Shown one piece after another: positions 23,291-32,534 of a stretch of DNA of 32,562 bases. A program made the translations under genes and the position numbers. Within the stretch, counting starts at the first letter, position 1. Each line of letters opens with the position of its first letter. The stretch is taken from contig DBQV01000053.1 of assembly GCA_002305755.1 (NCBI GenBank), positions 2,179 to 34,740 on the forward strand, in the 5' to 3' direction. A model generated the notes under the pieces. That model was given only the letters and a program-made list of their open reading frames with translations. It was not told where the DNA came from and made no database searches. This DNA is from Christensenella sp. UBA1385. GTDB lineage: Bacteria; Bacillota; Clostridia; Christensenellales; Aristaeellaceae.

Positions 23291-24385
23291 TCACTCCCCT
23301 CTGATACGCCTCTGCGCGGACAGGGGCGGCTGCAGAGCGCCCTTCCCCTCCACATAAGGGGCCAGCTCAAAATCGGTCATGGTGCCGACCAGCGCGATGA
23401 TGCCCTCCGCGTCCGCGCCGGTGGCCAGCACGGGCTGGAAGTTGTTGTATTCCGCCGTGCCGGAGGTGAAGGCGGGCAGCAGGTTCAGCTGCTGCTCCAG
23501 GTATCTGCCCTGCGCGTCAAAGCGCAGCGCGGCCTGCAGGATCATGGTGCGGCGCTCGCGGATCTCCGTGTTGCCGCCGAAGGCGAAGTTGCCCAGAGAA
23601 TAGACGATGTTCGCCCCCTTGTAGATCTCGAGGCCATGCAGCACGTGCGGGTGGTGGCCCACCACCAGATCCGCCCCGTTGTCCACTAAAAAGTGCGCGA
23701 AGCGCGTGATGCCCCTGTTCTGCCGGGGGCCGTACTCCTCGCCGCCGTGCATCACGCCTACGATGAAGGCGCAGCCCTCCTTTTTCAGCTGTTCCAGCCC
23801 CGCCAGCAACCGCTCCTGATGGTTGCTGAAGTAGGTGATGTAGGCGCCGGTGAAGCCTATCTTGACGCCGTTTTTTTCAAAGACGGCGGTCTTGATCCCT
23901 TCGTCCGTGGTGGCGAACCACGAAAGCCCCGCGCCCTCCAGCGCGTTCACCGTGCTGCGATAGCCCTGATAGCCGTAGTCAAAGGTGTGGTTGTTGCCCA
24001 GGAAGCTCAGCTCAATGCTGGACTGCGCGATGATGTTCACAAAGTCGGTCGGCCCGCGGAAGTTGTAGGTCTTCTCAACCTTGGGCTTCATGTGATCGTA
24101 CAACACGCCCTCCAGGTTGATCACCGTGACATCATCCCCGGAAAAGATCTCCTGCACCTTGGCATAGGGATAGGCATAGCCTTCCTGCCGGATATAGGCC
24201 TGCATGGCGTAGGGTTTGTCCTTCAGCCTGTCCTCGCTGCCCAGCGTGCTGTCGCCCGTAAAAGTGAGAAGGATCTCGGTGGCGGGTTCGGAGGCCTCTG
24301 CTGCGGCAGGCAGCGCCGCGGCGATCAGGCACAGGCAGAGAGCCGCCGCCAGTGCTGCCCTGCGATTTTGAAAGAATAAGCTCAT
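23291..24385 (-). CDS. CapA-family secreted metallophosphoesterase-like protein
   Basis: About 364 aa. A signal peptide (residues 1 to about 30, RRAALAAALCLCLIAAALPA) is followed by a CapA/PgsA-type calcineurin-like fold: TFTGDSTLG, INLEGVL, FLGNNHTFDYG, VGVMHGGEEYG and GHHPHVLHGLE carry the expected metal-binding Asp, Asn and His residues. Family members occur in poly-gamma-glutamate systems and elsewhere at the cell surface; no other pgs genes are here. GAGGAAG upstream favours ATG 24385 over the longer frame from 24430. First gene of the capA-nfnAB-pcp operon. Confidence 0.85.
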   Translation of the reverse strand: MSLFFQNRRAALAAALCLCLIAAALPAAAEASEPATEILLTFTGDSTLGSEDRLKDKPYAMQAYIRQEGYAYPYAKVQEIFSGDDVTVINLEGVLYDHMKPKVEKTYNFRGPTDFVNIIAQSSIELSFLGNNHTFDYGYQGYRSTVNALEGAGLSWFATTDEGIKTAVFEKNGVKIGFTGAYITYFSNHQERLLAGLEQLKKEGCAFIVGVMHGGEEYGPRQNRGITRFAHFLVDNGADLVVGHHPHVLHGLEIYKGANIVYSLGNFAFGGNTEIRERRTMILQAALRFDAQGRYLEQQLNLLPAFTSGTAEYNNFQPVLATGADAEGIIALVGTMTDFELAPYVEGKGALQPPLSAQRRIRGE

Positions 24386-24414
24386 CTGCTTCCTCGTCTT
24401 CTGCTGATGTGAGT

Positions 24415-24443
24415 ATCCTATCAACTCCATGGGGGATTGTCAA
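24415..24443 (-). promoter_or_regulatory. Promoter of the capA-nfnA-nfnB-pcp operon
   Basis: On the minus strand: TTGACA (24443-24438), 17-base spacer, TAGGAT (24420-24415). The -35 box overlaps the last codons of the histidine kinase gene, so the G+C boundary lies here as well. Confidence 0.65.
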
Positions 24444-26176
24444 TCAAAGGAGAAGGAGGATTCCGCCTGAGTATCCAATACTTTTACAGTGACGATTGCT
24501 CCGCCTGCCGGCGCGTTGCTGAGAAGAAATTCATATCGATTATTAAAATAAAGATCAAGTCTTTTTCTAACATTTCCAAGCCCATACCCCTTATTCCAAT
24601 CAATGTTTTCTGAAATTCCAGGACCATTGTCAGTGATTGTTAATATGAGCTGTCCGTTTGACATTGCAGAGACGATGCGTATCATACCGCCTGCTTTTTC
24701 TCGCCTGATAAAAATGCCATGCTGAAGTGCGTTTTCAAGAAGAGGCTGCAAAGTAAGTTTAGGTATGAAACACTTAAGTGTTTTGGGGTCCAAGTCCCAG
24801 AACACCTGATACTCGTTATTATGCCTGTGCTCATACAAGGTCAGATATTTACGGGCAATTTTGACATCTTCTTCGAGCGTAACCACGCTTCTTCCTCTGC
24901 TGAGGCTAAGTCGGAAATAATCTGCCAAAGCTGTAAGAGCGGATGAAACATCTGAGGCATTTTCTCGAATGGCCATCCAGTTGATGGAATCGAGTGTGTT
25001 GTATAGAAAATGTGGGTTGATTTGTGCCTGCAAAGCTTGCAGCGTGACTTCTCTTTCGCGCAGTTGGGCGCTCATTTTTTCTTCGGTGAGTTGTTTGTTG
25101 GTTTCGAGCAGAGAATTTATACTCTTGTCAAGATTAAATAAAACGCTGTGCGCCCGAAAGCGTTGTTCTTTGGGGTAATCTGTGCTTCTCAGGTTTTCGT
25201 GTAAGGTCCGGATATAGGAGTTGATATTGCTGGAGTAGGCAACCATCGCCAGAATAATCAGCAAAGCGGCCATGAGGAGAGTCAAACCCCAAAAAACCAG
25301 AGTAACCAATGCTCTGATATTCTGTTGACTGATCAGGAGGCTTTCTCGCGGCATGTACAGGATAAGAGACCAGTCAGCTACCTGCAGCGGCTGGACGACA
25401 TAGGCTAATTCATCGTCAGCAATGCGAAGCGTTCCCCAGTGTTCCTGCTCGCTGGCAGATAATATTTCCGAAAGGACGCTCTCTTCTCCGCTGCCGATCA
25501 TGATTTTTCCTTCGGTGTTCGCAACGACGACTGTGGCATGTTCATCTGGAGTTTCTAAACCGCTAAATACATCTGCAAATGACATCGGAGAAATATCAAA
25601 CAACAGCAAGGCGCGGTTTTGTCTTTCGAGCCAATAACTTGGTTGATATAATAAGCAGAGGGTGATGCATTTGTCTTGAAAATATCGGGTGCTGACAGGG
25701 TGAACACCCATCCAGTGGTGGGATGTGTTGAGCCGTTCCATTTCCTGGTATTCTACTGTGTTTAGTGCCTCGGCTAGACTGAAGAAATTAACGCCCTCAC
25801 GTGTCAGCATTTTTTGGTCGTTTAGAAAGATGCGTATCTGCGAGATGTATTTGTTGCTTGTTGCTGAAGCAACGGCTTCACGCATGGGGCGTATTTCCTT
25901 CAATTGCTGCTCTAATGTTTCGCCTTCTGATGAACGATGAACAGAACTTTGGAAGCGTGTGTCATATAAAAGCGTTTGCATGGTTTCTTCAACCGAATCC
26001 ATGCGAGTGTTCAGATTAATGGCCGTCTGCAAGGCAGCTTTATTTAATGAATGCAGAACTTCTCTCTCGTTAATCCTTGAAAGCTGATCATACAACAGAA
26101 AAAACCCCGGAATGCATGTAATTACCAGTAGACTGGCAATCAAGAAGATCAAGTTGCGGGAAAGTGGTTTTATCAT
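24440..26176 (-). CDS. YesM-type sensor histidine kinase
   Basis: 578 aa. Transmembrane segments at about 8-28 and 288-314 flank a large outside sensor domain. After a linker helix the His_kinase motif QINPHFLYNTLDSINWMA carries the phosphorylated His389; the ATP-binding part follows with PLLENALQHGI and ITDNGPGI. It phosphorylates the YesN-like regulator encoded just upstream (4-base overlap). Neighbouring sugar ABC genes suggest that it senses an external carbohydrate. The low G+C matches the ABC genes, not the genes below 24.4 kb. Confidence 0.92.
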   Translation of the reverse strand: MIKPLSRNLIFLIASLLVITCIPGFFLLYDQLSRINEREVLHSLNKAALQTAINLNTRMDSVEETMQTLLYDTRFQSSVHRSSEGETLEQQLKEIRPMREAVASATSNKYISQIRIFLNDQKMLTREGVNFFSLAEALNTVEYQEMERLNTSHHWMGVHPVSTRYFQDKCITLCLLYQPSYWLERQNRALLLFDISPMSFADVFSGLETPDEHATVVVANTEGKIMIGSGEESVLSEILSASEQEHWGTLRIADDELAYVVQPLQVADWSLILYMPRESLLISQQNIRALVTLVFWGLTLLMAALLIILAMVAYSSNINSYIRTLHENLRSTDYPKEQRFRAHSVLFNLDKSINSLLETNKQLTEEKMSAQLREREVTLQALQAQINPHFLYNTLDSINWMAIRENASDVSSALTALADYFRLSLSRGRSVVTLEEDVKIARKYLTLYEHRHNNEYQVFWDLDPKTLKCFIPKLTLQPLLENALQHGIFIRREKAGGMIRIVSAMSNGQLILTITDNGPGISENIDWNKGYGLGNVRKRLDLYFNNRYEFLLSNAPAGGAIVTVKVLDTQAESSFSFD

Positions 26177-27702
26177 GGAAGTGTCTTTCTTCTATATTCA
26201 AGAGGAGTTAGACCGGTAAACTGTTTGAATACTCTGGAGAAATATTGCACATCGGCATAGCCGGATTGCCGGGCGATCGAAGAAACAGAGTCCAGCGTAG
26301 TGCGCAGCAGATTCATAGCAGACTTTAAACGAATTTGAAGAATCGAATCACTAAGTGTCATACCTGTTTCCCTTTTGAATACTGTGCTGAGATGAGCGGG
26401 AGAATAGTGCACCTGCTCAGCGATCATATTGACGCTAAGATGGTCCATATATTGAGTTTGTATGATTTGGACAGCACGATCAACAGCCGGACTGTAGCTC
26501 TTTTCCAGTCGGGATTCAATTACCTTACAAGCTTCCTGAATCATTGAAACAAAAGAATTCTTAATGATAGTGATGGATTGGTAGCTCACTGCCTGCCGAC
26601 AGAATGCTGCTGAATCCAGAACGCTGATTCCTTTTCTCTGTAGGGTCAGATCCATTTGCAACATGGCACTCATTAGCAGTTTTCTGACCAACTGCGCGTT
26701 GTGCTTGGATTCCTGCAAAGTGGATTCTACGAAATGAATCAACATGTCCGCGTTTCCGGACAAGAGATAGCCTTCCAGCAATTCATTGTCCATCAAGTTG
26801 ACGGTGAATTGCTTTGAGCCTGTTTCCTCTTCATAGAATAAGATTCTGTTTTCTGTTTCCAGCGTCTGTCCGGCTATGGTCTGAATCGCTTCTTCGACAG
26901 CGATATGCGCGTCCAGCCAGTCCTCGTGTTTGAGGCTGACAGCGATGTTGACAGGCGTATGCAAAGCAACCTCAGCCTGATGGCTGATGCGGTGCAATGC
27001 ATCATCTAGATGCTGATCTTCTACGGCAAGCAAAGTGATTACACCAGAATCTTCCGCGCAGGTCAGCACATGATTCAAATTAGTATGGATGAGCTGTTCC
27101 AGTACAATTTGACAGTTTTCTGCCTGGCCGTTTTCCGGCAAGGAAGCCCATTGGGGTTGAAATGCAATGGCAAGCAAGTCACCGTTATCCGGGAAAGAAA
27201 GACCGAGCAGGCTAAGCTTGGAACGAATGGCTTGTTTGTCGTCCAATAGACCGTGAAACCAGCTGTGCAAAAATCGCTCTTTGAGGATTGGCTTGCTGTT
27301 TTCCAATAATTGAAGGACTTCAGCCTGTTTGTTCAGCTTATCAACTAAACGGATCATTGTGCTTTGAAGTTCTTCTGTACGAATTGGTTTATAAATGTAG
27401 TCACTGGCGCCGACATACAGTGCGTTTCGAAGGTAATCTGCATCAGAATATCCACTGATAAATACAATCCCGAGGTTGGGAAGCAGCTCACGTGATCTGC
27501 GTGCAAGTTCAAGGCCGTCCATCCGGTGCATGCGAACATCTGTCAACAGTATGTCTGGATGATGAGTCTCAACCATTTGGAGCGCATTATCTCCATCAGA
27601 AGCATCACCGACAAGCGAGATGTGCATAGACTGCCAGTCGATCAATTCACAGAGTCCTCTGCGGGTTTGGTATTCATCGTCAACGATGAGAAGTTTGTAC
27701 AT
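26173..27702 (-). CDS. YesN-type response regulator with AraC DNA-binding domain
   Basis: 509 aa. The receiver domain (1 to about 120) has Asp8/Asp9, the phosphorylation site Asp55 (LLTDVRM) and a Lys in DYIYKPIR. A middle part of unknown fold follows, and the last 100 residues are two AraC helix-turn-helix motifs (MIAEQVHYSPAHLSTVFK and IARQSGYADVQYFSRVFK). It likely activates the divergent ABC operon, whose promoter is about 50-80 bases from its own. Start ATG 27702; AGAAAGG lies upstream. Confidence 0.92.
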   Translation of the reverse strand: MYKLLIVDDEYQTRRGLCELIDWQSMHISLVGDASDGDNALQMVETHHPDILLTDVRMHRMDGLELARRSRELLPNLGIVFISGYSDADYLRNALYVGASDYIYKPIRTEELQSTMIRLVDKLNKQAEVLQLLENSKPILKERFLHSWFHGLLDDKQAIRSKLSLLGLSFPDNGDLLAIAFQPQWASLPENGQAENCQIVLEQLIHTNLNHVLTCAEDSGVITLLAVEDQHLDDALHRISHQAEVALHTPVNIAVSLKHEDWLDAHIAVEEAIQTIAGQTLETENRILFYEEETGSKQFTVNLMDNELLEGYLLSGNADMLIHFVESTLQESKHNAQLVRKLLMSAMLQMDLTLQRKGISVLDSAAFCRQAVSYQSITIIKNSFVSMIQEACKVIESRLEKSYSPAVDRAVQIIQTQYMDHLSVNMIAEQVHYSPAHLSTVFKRETGMTLSDSILQIRLKSAMNLLRTTLDSVSSIARQSGYADVQYFSRVFKQFTGLTPLEYRRKTLP

Positions 27703-27734
27703 GCCTGGCCGCCTTTCTGTTTGACTGTGATCTT

Positions 27735-27762
27735 ATTATAGTTAAAATCTTTGAAACGTGAA
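27735..27762 (-). promoter_or_regulatory. Promoter of the two-component system genes
   Basis: On the minus strand: TTCACG (27762-27757), 16-base spacer, perfect TATAAT (27740-27735). Confidence 0.55.
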
Positions 27763-27813
27763 GTGCTGATCTAGAGAATCAAATAATTGTGCAAAAAAAC
27801 TAAAAATCCACCA

Positions 27814-27842
27814 ATGACGACATTTTTCTCGGATGCTAAAAT
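27814..27842 (+). promoter_or_regulatory. Promoter of the sugar ABC operon
   Basis: ATGACG (27814-27819), 17-base spacer, TAAAAT (27837-27842) with an extended TGC just before. The weak -35 box is what an activator-dependent promoter would show, fitting control by the YesN-like regulator. Confidence 0.5.
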
Positions 27843-27867
27843 ATTTTTGAATATAAGGAGAACTAAG

Positions 27868-28824
27868 ATGCAAGGCTTTTTGAAATCCCATTCTGTACCC
27901 GGAAAGATGAGGTTCGGCCAGTATTTTCGGAGGTATTGGTCGTTATATTTGCTGTCTATTCCTGGATTGATTTATGTTGTAGGATATAAAATTCTTCCTT
28001 TGATTGGCTTACAGTTAGCCTTTAAGAATTTTGACATGTTTGCAGGACAGGGAATACTTGATTCTCTGTTTAAGAGCGAATGGGTTGGCTTGAAGCATTT
28101 TGAGAGCATTTTTCGCTCCAGGAATTTTACTCATTTATTAGCAAACACCTTGACGATCAGCTTGATGAAATTAGCGATCAATTTTCCGCTGGCTATTGTA
28201 CTTGCGTTGATGCTCAACGAAGTAAAGAATCGGATTTTTGCGCGTGTGACTCAAACTGTGGTATACATGCCGCATTTTCTAAGCTGGGTGATTATTCATG
28301 GTATCTTTGTTACGCTGCTTTCTTCCAACGGGGTTGTCAATCATACGCTGCGAGCTGTAAGCGGAAAAACAATTGATTTTTACACGAATCCACAGATATT
28401 TCGCTGGCTTTTGGTACTGACCGAGTCGTGGAAGGAAACAGGATGGAGCGCGATCGTGTATCTGGCAGGCCTGACTGCAATTGATGAAGAGCTGTATGAT
28501 GCGGCTTATGTGGATGGAGCAGGATATCTGAAGCGACTTTGGCATGTCACTTTGCCGGGAATTATCCCCATTATTTCTCTCATGTTGTTGCTGAGGATGG
28601 GAGGAATCCTGGGGGCCGGCCATGAGCAGATTCTTGTTATGTATAATTCTACAGTGTATGCCACAGCAGATGTGCTCTCCACTTATATCTACCGAATCGG
28701 TATTGGTAAACTGGATTTTTCTGTTGCAACGGCGCTGGGATTGTTTGAATCTACAGTTGGCTTCATTCTCATGGTCAGTTGCAACGGCATTAGCCGAAAA
28801 GTATTGGGAAGGAGCCTGTGGTAA
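27868..28824 (+). CDS. Sugar ABC transporter permease, LplB type
   Basis: 318 aa with six transmembrane segments of the binding-protein-dependent importer fold. The EAA loop that contacts the ATPase is DAAYVDGAGYLKRLWHVTLP at about 212-231. LplB-type permeases carry oligosaccharides or modified sugars. AAGGAG at 27855-27860 sets ATG 27868; the frame upstream is not a start. It is next to the second permease (1 base), the binding protein and a divergent YesMN pair. No ATPase is encoded here, so a shared MsmX-like ATPase must serve it. Confidence 0.92.
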   Translation: MQGFLKSHSVPGKMRFGQYFRRYWSLYLLSIPGLIYVVGYKILPLIGLQLAFKNFDMFAGQGILDSLFKSEWVGLKHFESIFRSRNFTHLLANTLTISLMKLAINFPLAIVLALMLNEVKNRIFARVTQTVVYMPHFLSWVIIHGIFVTLLSSNGVVNHTLRAVSGKTIDFYTNPQIFRWLLVLTESWKETGWSAIVYLAGLTAIDEELYDAAYVDGAGYLKRLWHVTLPGIIPIISLMLLLRMGGILGAGHEQILVMYNSTVYATADVLSTYIYRIGIGKLDFSVATALGLFESTVGFILMVSCNGISRKVLGRSLW

Positions 28825-28825
28825 A

Positions 28826-29704
28826 ATGAAAGCAGCTGCTCAGAAGCAGACCGCAGAGCGAGTAGGCAGAACAATCAATGGCCTGCTGCTTTTTATACTG
28901 GCTTTGATTTGTGTATTACCGTTCATGCATATGATAGCAAAATCATTTTCCGGGGCATCCGCAGTATCTGCGGGCAGGATTACCTTCTGGCCTCTGGATG
29001 CGACGCTTAATACTTATCGTTATGTCTTGCAGGATGGCCTCTTTTTCTCCTCCTTTAAGAACAGCGTTACGATCACTTTAGCTGGTACATTTGTGGCTTT
29101 AGCTATCACCACGATGGCTGCCTATCCTTTATCAAAGCAGTATTTTAGAGGTCGAAAAGTGATATTGATGCTGTACGTTTTTACTATGCTGTTCTACGGA
29201 GGAATGGTATCAATCTATATATTTATGCGCAGCCTGAATTTGTTGAATACCTTGCTTTCCCAGATTATTCCGTTGGCGCTGTCGCAGTACAACCTCTTTA
29301 TCATGAAAACCTTTTTTGAAGGAATTCCGGAACCTATTGAGGAATCGGCACATATTGACGGTGCTGGACCGATCCGAACCTTAGTCAGCATTGTGCTACC
29401 TCTCTCGCTCCCTTCTCTGGCGACGATCGCTTTGTTCTATGCCGTCGCATATTGGAATTCTTACTATCATGCGATGCTGTTTGTAACCCGCGCGGATGTT
29501 AAGCCTCTGCAAATGTATCTTTATGAACTGATTACGACGGCACAGAACTTGTATGAGGTTGATCCGGTCATCGCGTCCGGGCTTTCCGGAGGAGGGATGC
29601 AGGCGGCAGCTATTGTAGTCAGCACAATGCCTATCCTGATGGTATATCCGTTTGTACAGAAATATTTCGTTAAGGGATTAACAATCGGTTCTGTAAAAGG
29701 CTGA
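28826..29704 (+). CDS. Sugar ABC transporter permease, LplC/UgpE type
   Basis: 292 aa, six transmembrane segments, EAA loop ESAHIDGAGPIRTLVSIVLP at about 172-191. It forms the membrane pair with the preceding permease. GGGAAGGAG at 28806-28814 supports ATG 28826, almost touching the stop of the gene before; the long frame from 28622 overlaps that gene and is rejected. The ending GLTIGSVKG is typical of the family. Confidence 0.92.
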   Translation: MKAAAQKQTAERVGRTINGLLLFILALICVLPFMHMIAKSFSGASAVSAGRITFWPLDATLNTYRYVLQDGLFFSSFKNSVTITLAGTFVALAITTMAAYPLSKQYFRGRKVILMLYVFTMLFYGGMVSIYIFMRSLNLLNTLLSQIIPLALSQYNLFIMKTFFEGIPEPIEESAHIDGAGPIRTLVSIVLPLSLPSLATIALFYAVAYWNSYYHAMLFVTRADVKPLQMYLYELITTAQNLYEVDPVIASGLSGGGMQAAAIVVSTMPILMVYPFVQKYFVKGLTIGSVKG

Positions 29705-29741
29705 TTTTCCCCTGGCGAAAAATAATGAAGGAGGTTTCCCC

Positions 29742-31187
29742 ATGAAAAAAATCCTTGCTCTGTTACTGACCCTGACTTTGCTGGCAGCTGCCGATCCCTT
29801 AGTGGACGCTGTTGCTGAGAACGAGAAACCTGTACTGCGTGTATTGGGCACCTACAACAGCCATGATCCTAACAACGATCCGACCGCTCAAGCCATTGAG
29901 GAGAAGACGGGCTATCACGTTAAATACTTCATGCTGCCCGCCGAAAATGCGCTAGAAAATCTGCTTATGCAGATTGCTTCTGGAGAACAGTATGATATTC
30001 TGAGAATCAGCGAGACAATGTATCAGGAACTGCTGAGCCGTAACGCCCTGATGCCTCTGGATGAGCTTCTTGCGGAAGAGGGGAGCAATCTGACTTCAAA
30101 GATATTTGATTCGGCGTACAGCCTTACTCGCCTGAACGGAAAAACCTATGGGATTCCCATGATGGCGGAGCGGGCGAGCATTACTGACGGGATTGTCATG
30201 CGCAAGGAAATTCTGGATGAGCTGAAGCTTGGTGTTCCGACTACGCCGGCCGAGCTGAAAAGCGTATTGATGGCGGTGAAAGCTGCGTATCCGGATATGA
30301 TTCCGCTGCTGACCAACGACGAGGAAATGATTGAGACGATTGCCTCAGGTTTTGGTTTCTACTTCGACTGGAACGAAGTGGACGGAAAACTGATACATTA
30401 CGTTGAGATGCCGGAATATCAAGAGTATTTGGCTTACATTGTTGATCTGTATAATAATGGATTGCTGGATGCAGATATTGCTATCAACACCGGTACCACC
30501 CGTACGGAGAAGTTTTCCTCTGACAATGCGTTTGCATATACCTGTGGCGGATGGACTGATGCTGCTACAATTGCGTATATCAACGCTTTCCCGGACAGAG
30601 AACTGATTTATCTGGATCCCTTGTATGATGTCAACGGAAAAGCGGGAATCAAGCGTCAGCAGGCGCTGAATAATGTCTCCTGCATTCCTGTAACTGCAGC
30701 TAACCCCAGGGATGCTGTCAGGTTTATGAATCGGAAACTGGATGACGATGTGTTCACTTATATCACCATCGGTGAAAAGGATGTGCACTTCACGGTGGAT
30801 GAAAAGGGAAATTACGCCCCAATTATGCCGATTTTCAACGAAGTACGCAACAATGCCTGGTGGTATCTTAACAGCTTTGACATGACCAAGTATGGTGACA
30901 TGTGGATGGCGCGCACACGCCGAACAAAAGCGACGGGCTTGATCTATGATGGTTTGAATCAGCATGCGAATCAGTTTGCAGTGGACAATCCGACGGATTT
31001 GTGCCCTACCTTAGAAGTGGTAGCGCAGAATAAGGCCTCTCTTGCTACTATGATACATGATTATGTACTTCAGATTATCGTTGGAGTGAAAAATATCGAG
31101 GATCATGAAGCGTTTGTGCAGGAGTGGCTGGAAGCAGGCGGGCAAGCCAGCAAGGATGCAATCAATGAGTGGTATCTGAACAGATAG
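29742..31187 (+). CDS. Extracellular solute-binding protein of the sugar ABC importer
   Basis: 481 aa, family 1 type binding protein. A signal peptide is clear (MKKILALLLTLTLLAAA), but there is no lipobox Cys, unlike most Gram-positive receptors, so how it stays at the cell is unclear. The mature part has the usual two-lobe signals (QIASGEQYDILRISE, NGKTYGIPM). AAGGAGGT at 29728-29735 is a very strong ribosome binding site, in line with the high level needed for a receptor. The ligand cannot be read from sequence; context suggests a sugar or oligosaccharide. Confidence 0.9.
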   Translation: MKKILALLLTLTLLAAADPLVDAVAENEKPVLRVLGTYNSHDPNNDPTAQAIEEKTGYHVKYFMLPAENALENLLMQIASGEQYDILRISETMYQELLSRNALMPLDELLAEEGSNLTSKIFDSAYSLTRLNGKTYGIPMMAERASITDGIVMRKEILDELKLGVPTTPAELKSVLMAVKAAYPDMIPLLTNDEEMIETIASGFGFYFDWNEVDGKLIHYVEMPEYQEYLAYIVDLYNNGLLDADIAINTGTTRTEKFSSDNAFAYTCGGWTDAATIAYINAFPDRELIYLDPLYDVNGKAGIKRQQALNNVSCIPVTAANPRDAVRFMNRKLDDDVFTYITIGEKDVHFTVDEKGNYAPIMPIFNEVRNNAWWYLNSFDMTKYGDMWMARTRRTKATGLIYDGLNQHANQFAVDNPTDLCPTLEVVAQNKASLATMIHDYVLQIIVGVKNIEDHEAFVQEWLEAGGQASKDAINEWYLNR

Positions 31188-31206
31188 TTCTGCCGATCTG
31201 CCGGCC

Positions 31207-31229
31207 GGAGCCGGGCATTGCCCGGCTCC
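31207..31229 (+). terminator. Intercistronic hairpin after the binding-protein gene
   Basis: Perfect 10-bp stem (31207-31216 with 31220-31229) and a 3-base loop, followed by CTTTC rather than a T-run. Such structures after binding-protein genes protect the upstream mRNA and lower expression of the next gene. Partial terminator or stabiliser. Confidence 0.55.
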
Positions 31230-31250
31230 CTTTCACCAAGGAGGATGGAC

Positions 31251-32534
31251 ATGAGGTATCAAAAGGAAGTCATGCTGCATTCCAGATGGGATGTGATTGT
31301 TTGCGGAGCGGGACCTTCCGGCATCGCGGCGGCAGTAAGCGCTGCCCGTTTGGGTGTGCAAGTTATGCTGTTGGAGCGTTATGGTACCGTTGGCGGATGC
31401 TTGACGCTTGGCAACGTGACAACTGTGATGGGCAGCGTTGCGCGGGGAAGTATCCGCGATGAAATTGCCCGGCTGCTGGTCAGTCCAGATTCTTCAACTG
31501 GGATAGATGGTGAAGAAGCTAAAGGCCGGCTGGCAGAATTTCTTTCCAGAGAAGGTGTCAATTTTCGCCTACAAGCCCCTGTTGTGGATGTTTGGATGGA
31601 AAAGGAAACCATTCGAGGGGTCTATGTGCTGACTCCAAATGGCATTGTGCTGATGGAGGCTAAACGGGTGATAGATGCTACTGGAGATGGATATGTGGCG
31701 GCTATGGCAGGCTGCGAGGTTATGGTAGGGAGGGATGAAGACGGTCTGGTGCAACCATCTTCTCTAATGTATACGATCGATGGTGTAAAAAGCACGCTTA
31801 CCTGTTGCCATGAGGAGCATTATACTTATTTTTCGGATGGACGGGAATATCTTGACCTGTGCAAAAAAGCAGCCGCAGAGGGGCGCCTGCCTTCTAACGT
31901 GACCATTGTCAGACTGTATAAAACAGGACGTCAGGGTGAGCGATTGGTCAACGCTACGCAAATGAATGGAGTCAATGCTTTGACGGATGGAGATATTGAA
32001 AAATCTGAAATTGAGCTTCGAAAACAAATCAACAGGATCAATCGCTTTCTGCAGGAAGAGATTCCAGGATTTGAGAATATCCGTGTGAGAACGAGCGCTT
32101 CCACACTCGGCGTTCGTGAAAGTCGTCGCATAAGAGGACGATATCTTCTGGAAGCGGAAGATCTGATCAAAGGACGAAGATTTGAGGACGTAGTTGTTCA
32201 TCACGCAAACTTCAGCATTGATATCCATAACCCAACAGGAGGAGGGCAGTCTGAAACGCTAGGTTGCCCTCACAAGGCGCAGCCCTATGATATCCCAATG
32301 CGAGCCTTGCAGCCTTTGAATGCGGAAAACTTGATCCTGTCGGGACGCTGCATCAGCGGTTCCCACCGTGCACACGCTTCCTATCGTGTTATGAATATTG
32401 TGATGGCCATAGGTCAAGCAGCTGGTACAATGGCGGCGGTGTCTGTGCAGGATGACTGCGATATTTCGGAATTGAAATACCATCACGTAAAGAACGCCTT
32501 GATTGCGCAGGGGTGCCGGTTGTTCGATTATTGA
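31251..32534 (+). CDS. FAD-dependent oxidoreductase
   Basis: 427 aa, FAD_oxidored type. FAD-binding Rossmann motif CGAGPSGIAAA at about 18-28, ERYGTVGGCLT at about 44-54, a VIDATGDGYVAAMAGCE stretch, and the closing LILSGRCISGSHRAHASYRV with Arg/His residues that hold the flavin. No NAD-binding domain or signal peptide is seen, so it is probably cytosolic. AAGGAGG at 31238-31244 fixes ATG 31251. As the last visible gene of a sugar import operon it may oxidise the imported compound or a derivative; the substrate is unknown. More operon genes may follow beyond the window. Confidence 0.85.
   Translation: MRYQKEVMLHSRWDVIVCGAGPSGIAAAVSAARLGVQVMLLERYGTVGGCLTLGNVTTVMGSVARGSIRDEIARLLVSPDSSTGIDGEEAKGRLAEFLSREGVNFRLQAPVVDVWMEKETIRGVYVLTPNGIVLMEAKRVIDATGDGYVAAMAGCEVMVGRDEDGLVQPSSLMYTIDGVKSTLTCCHEEHYTYFSDGREYLDLCKKAAAEGRLPSNVTIVRLYKTGRQGERLVNATQMNGVNALTDGDIEKSEIELRKQINRINRFLQEEIPGFENIRVRTSASTLGVRESRRIRGRYLLEAEDLIKGRRFEDVVVHHANFSIDIHNPTGGGQSETLGCPHKAQPYDIPMRALQPLNAENLILSGRCISGSHRAHASYRVMNIVMAIGQAAGTMAAVSVQDDCDISELKYHHVKNALIAQGCRLFDY

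Noticed and set aside
28622..28825. Upstream extension of the second permease into the first
   Set aside because: Overlaps a certain gene by 200 bases, while a good RBS exists for ATG 28826.
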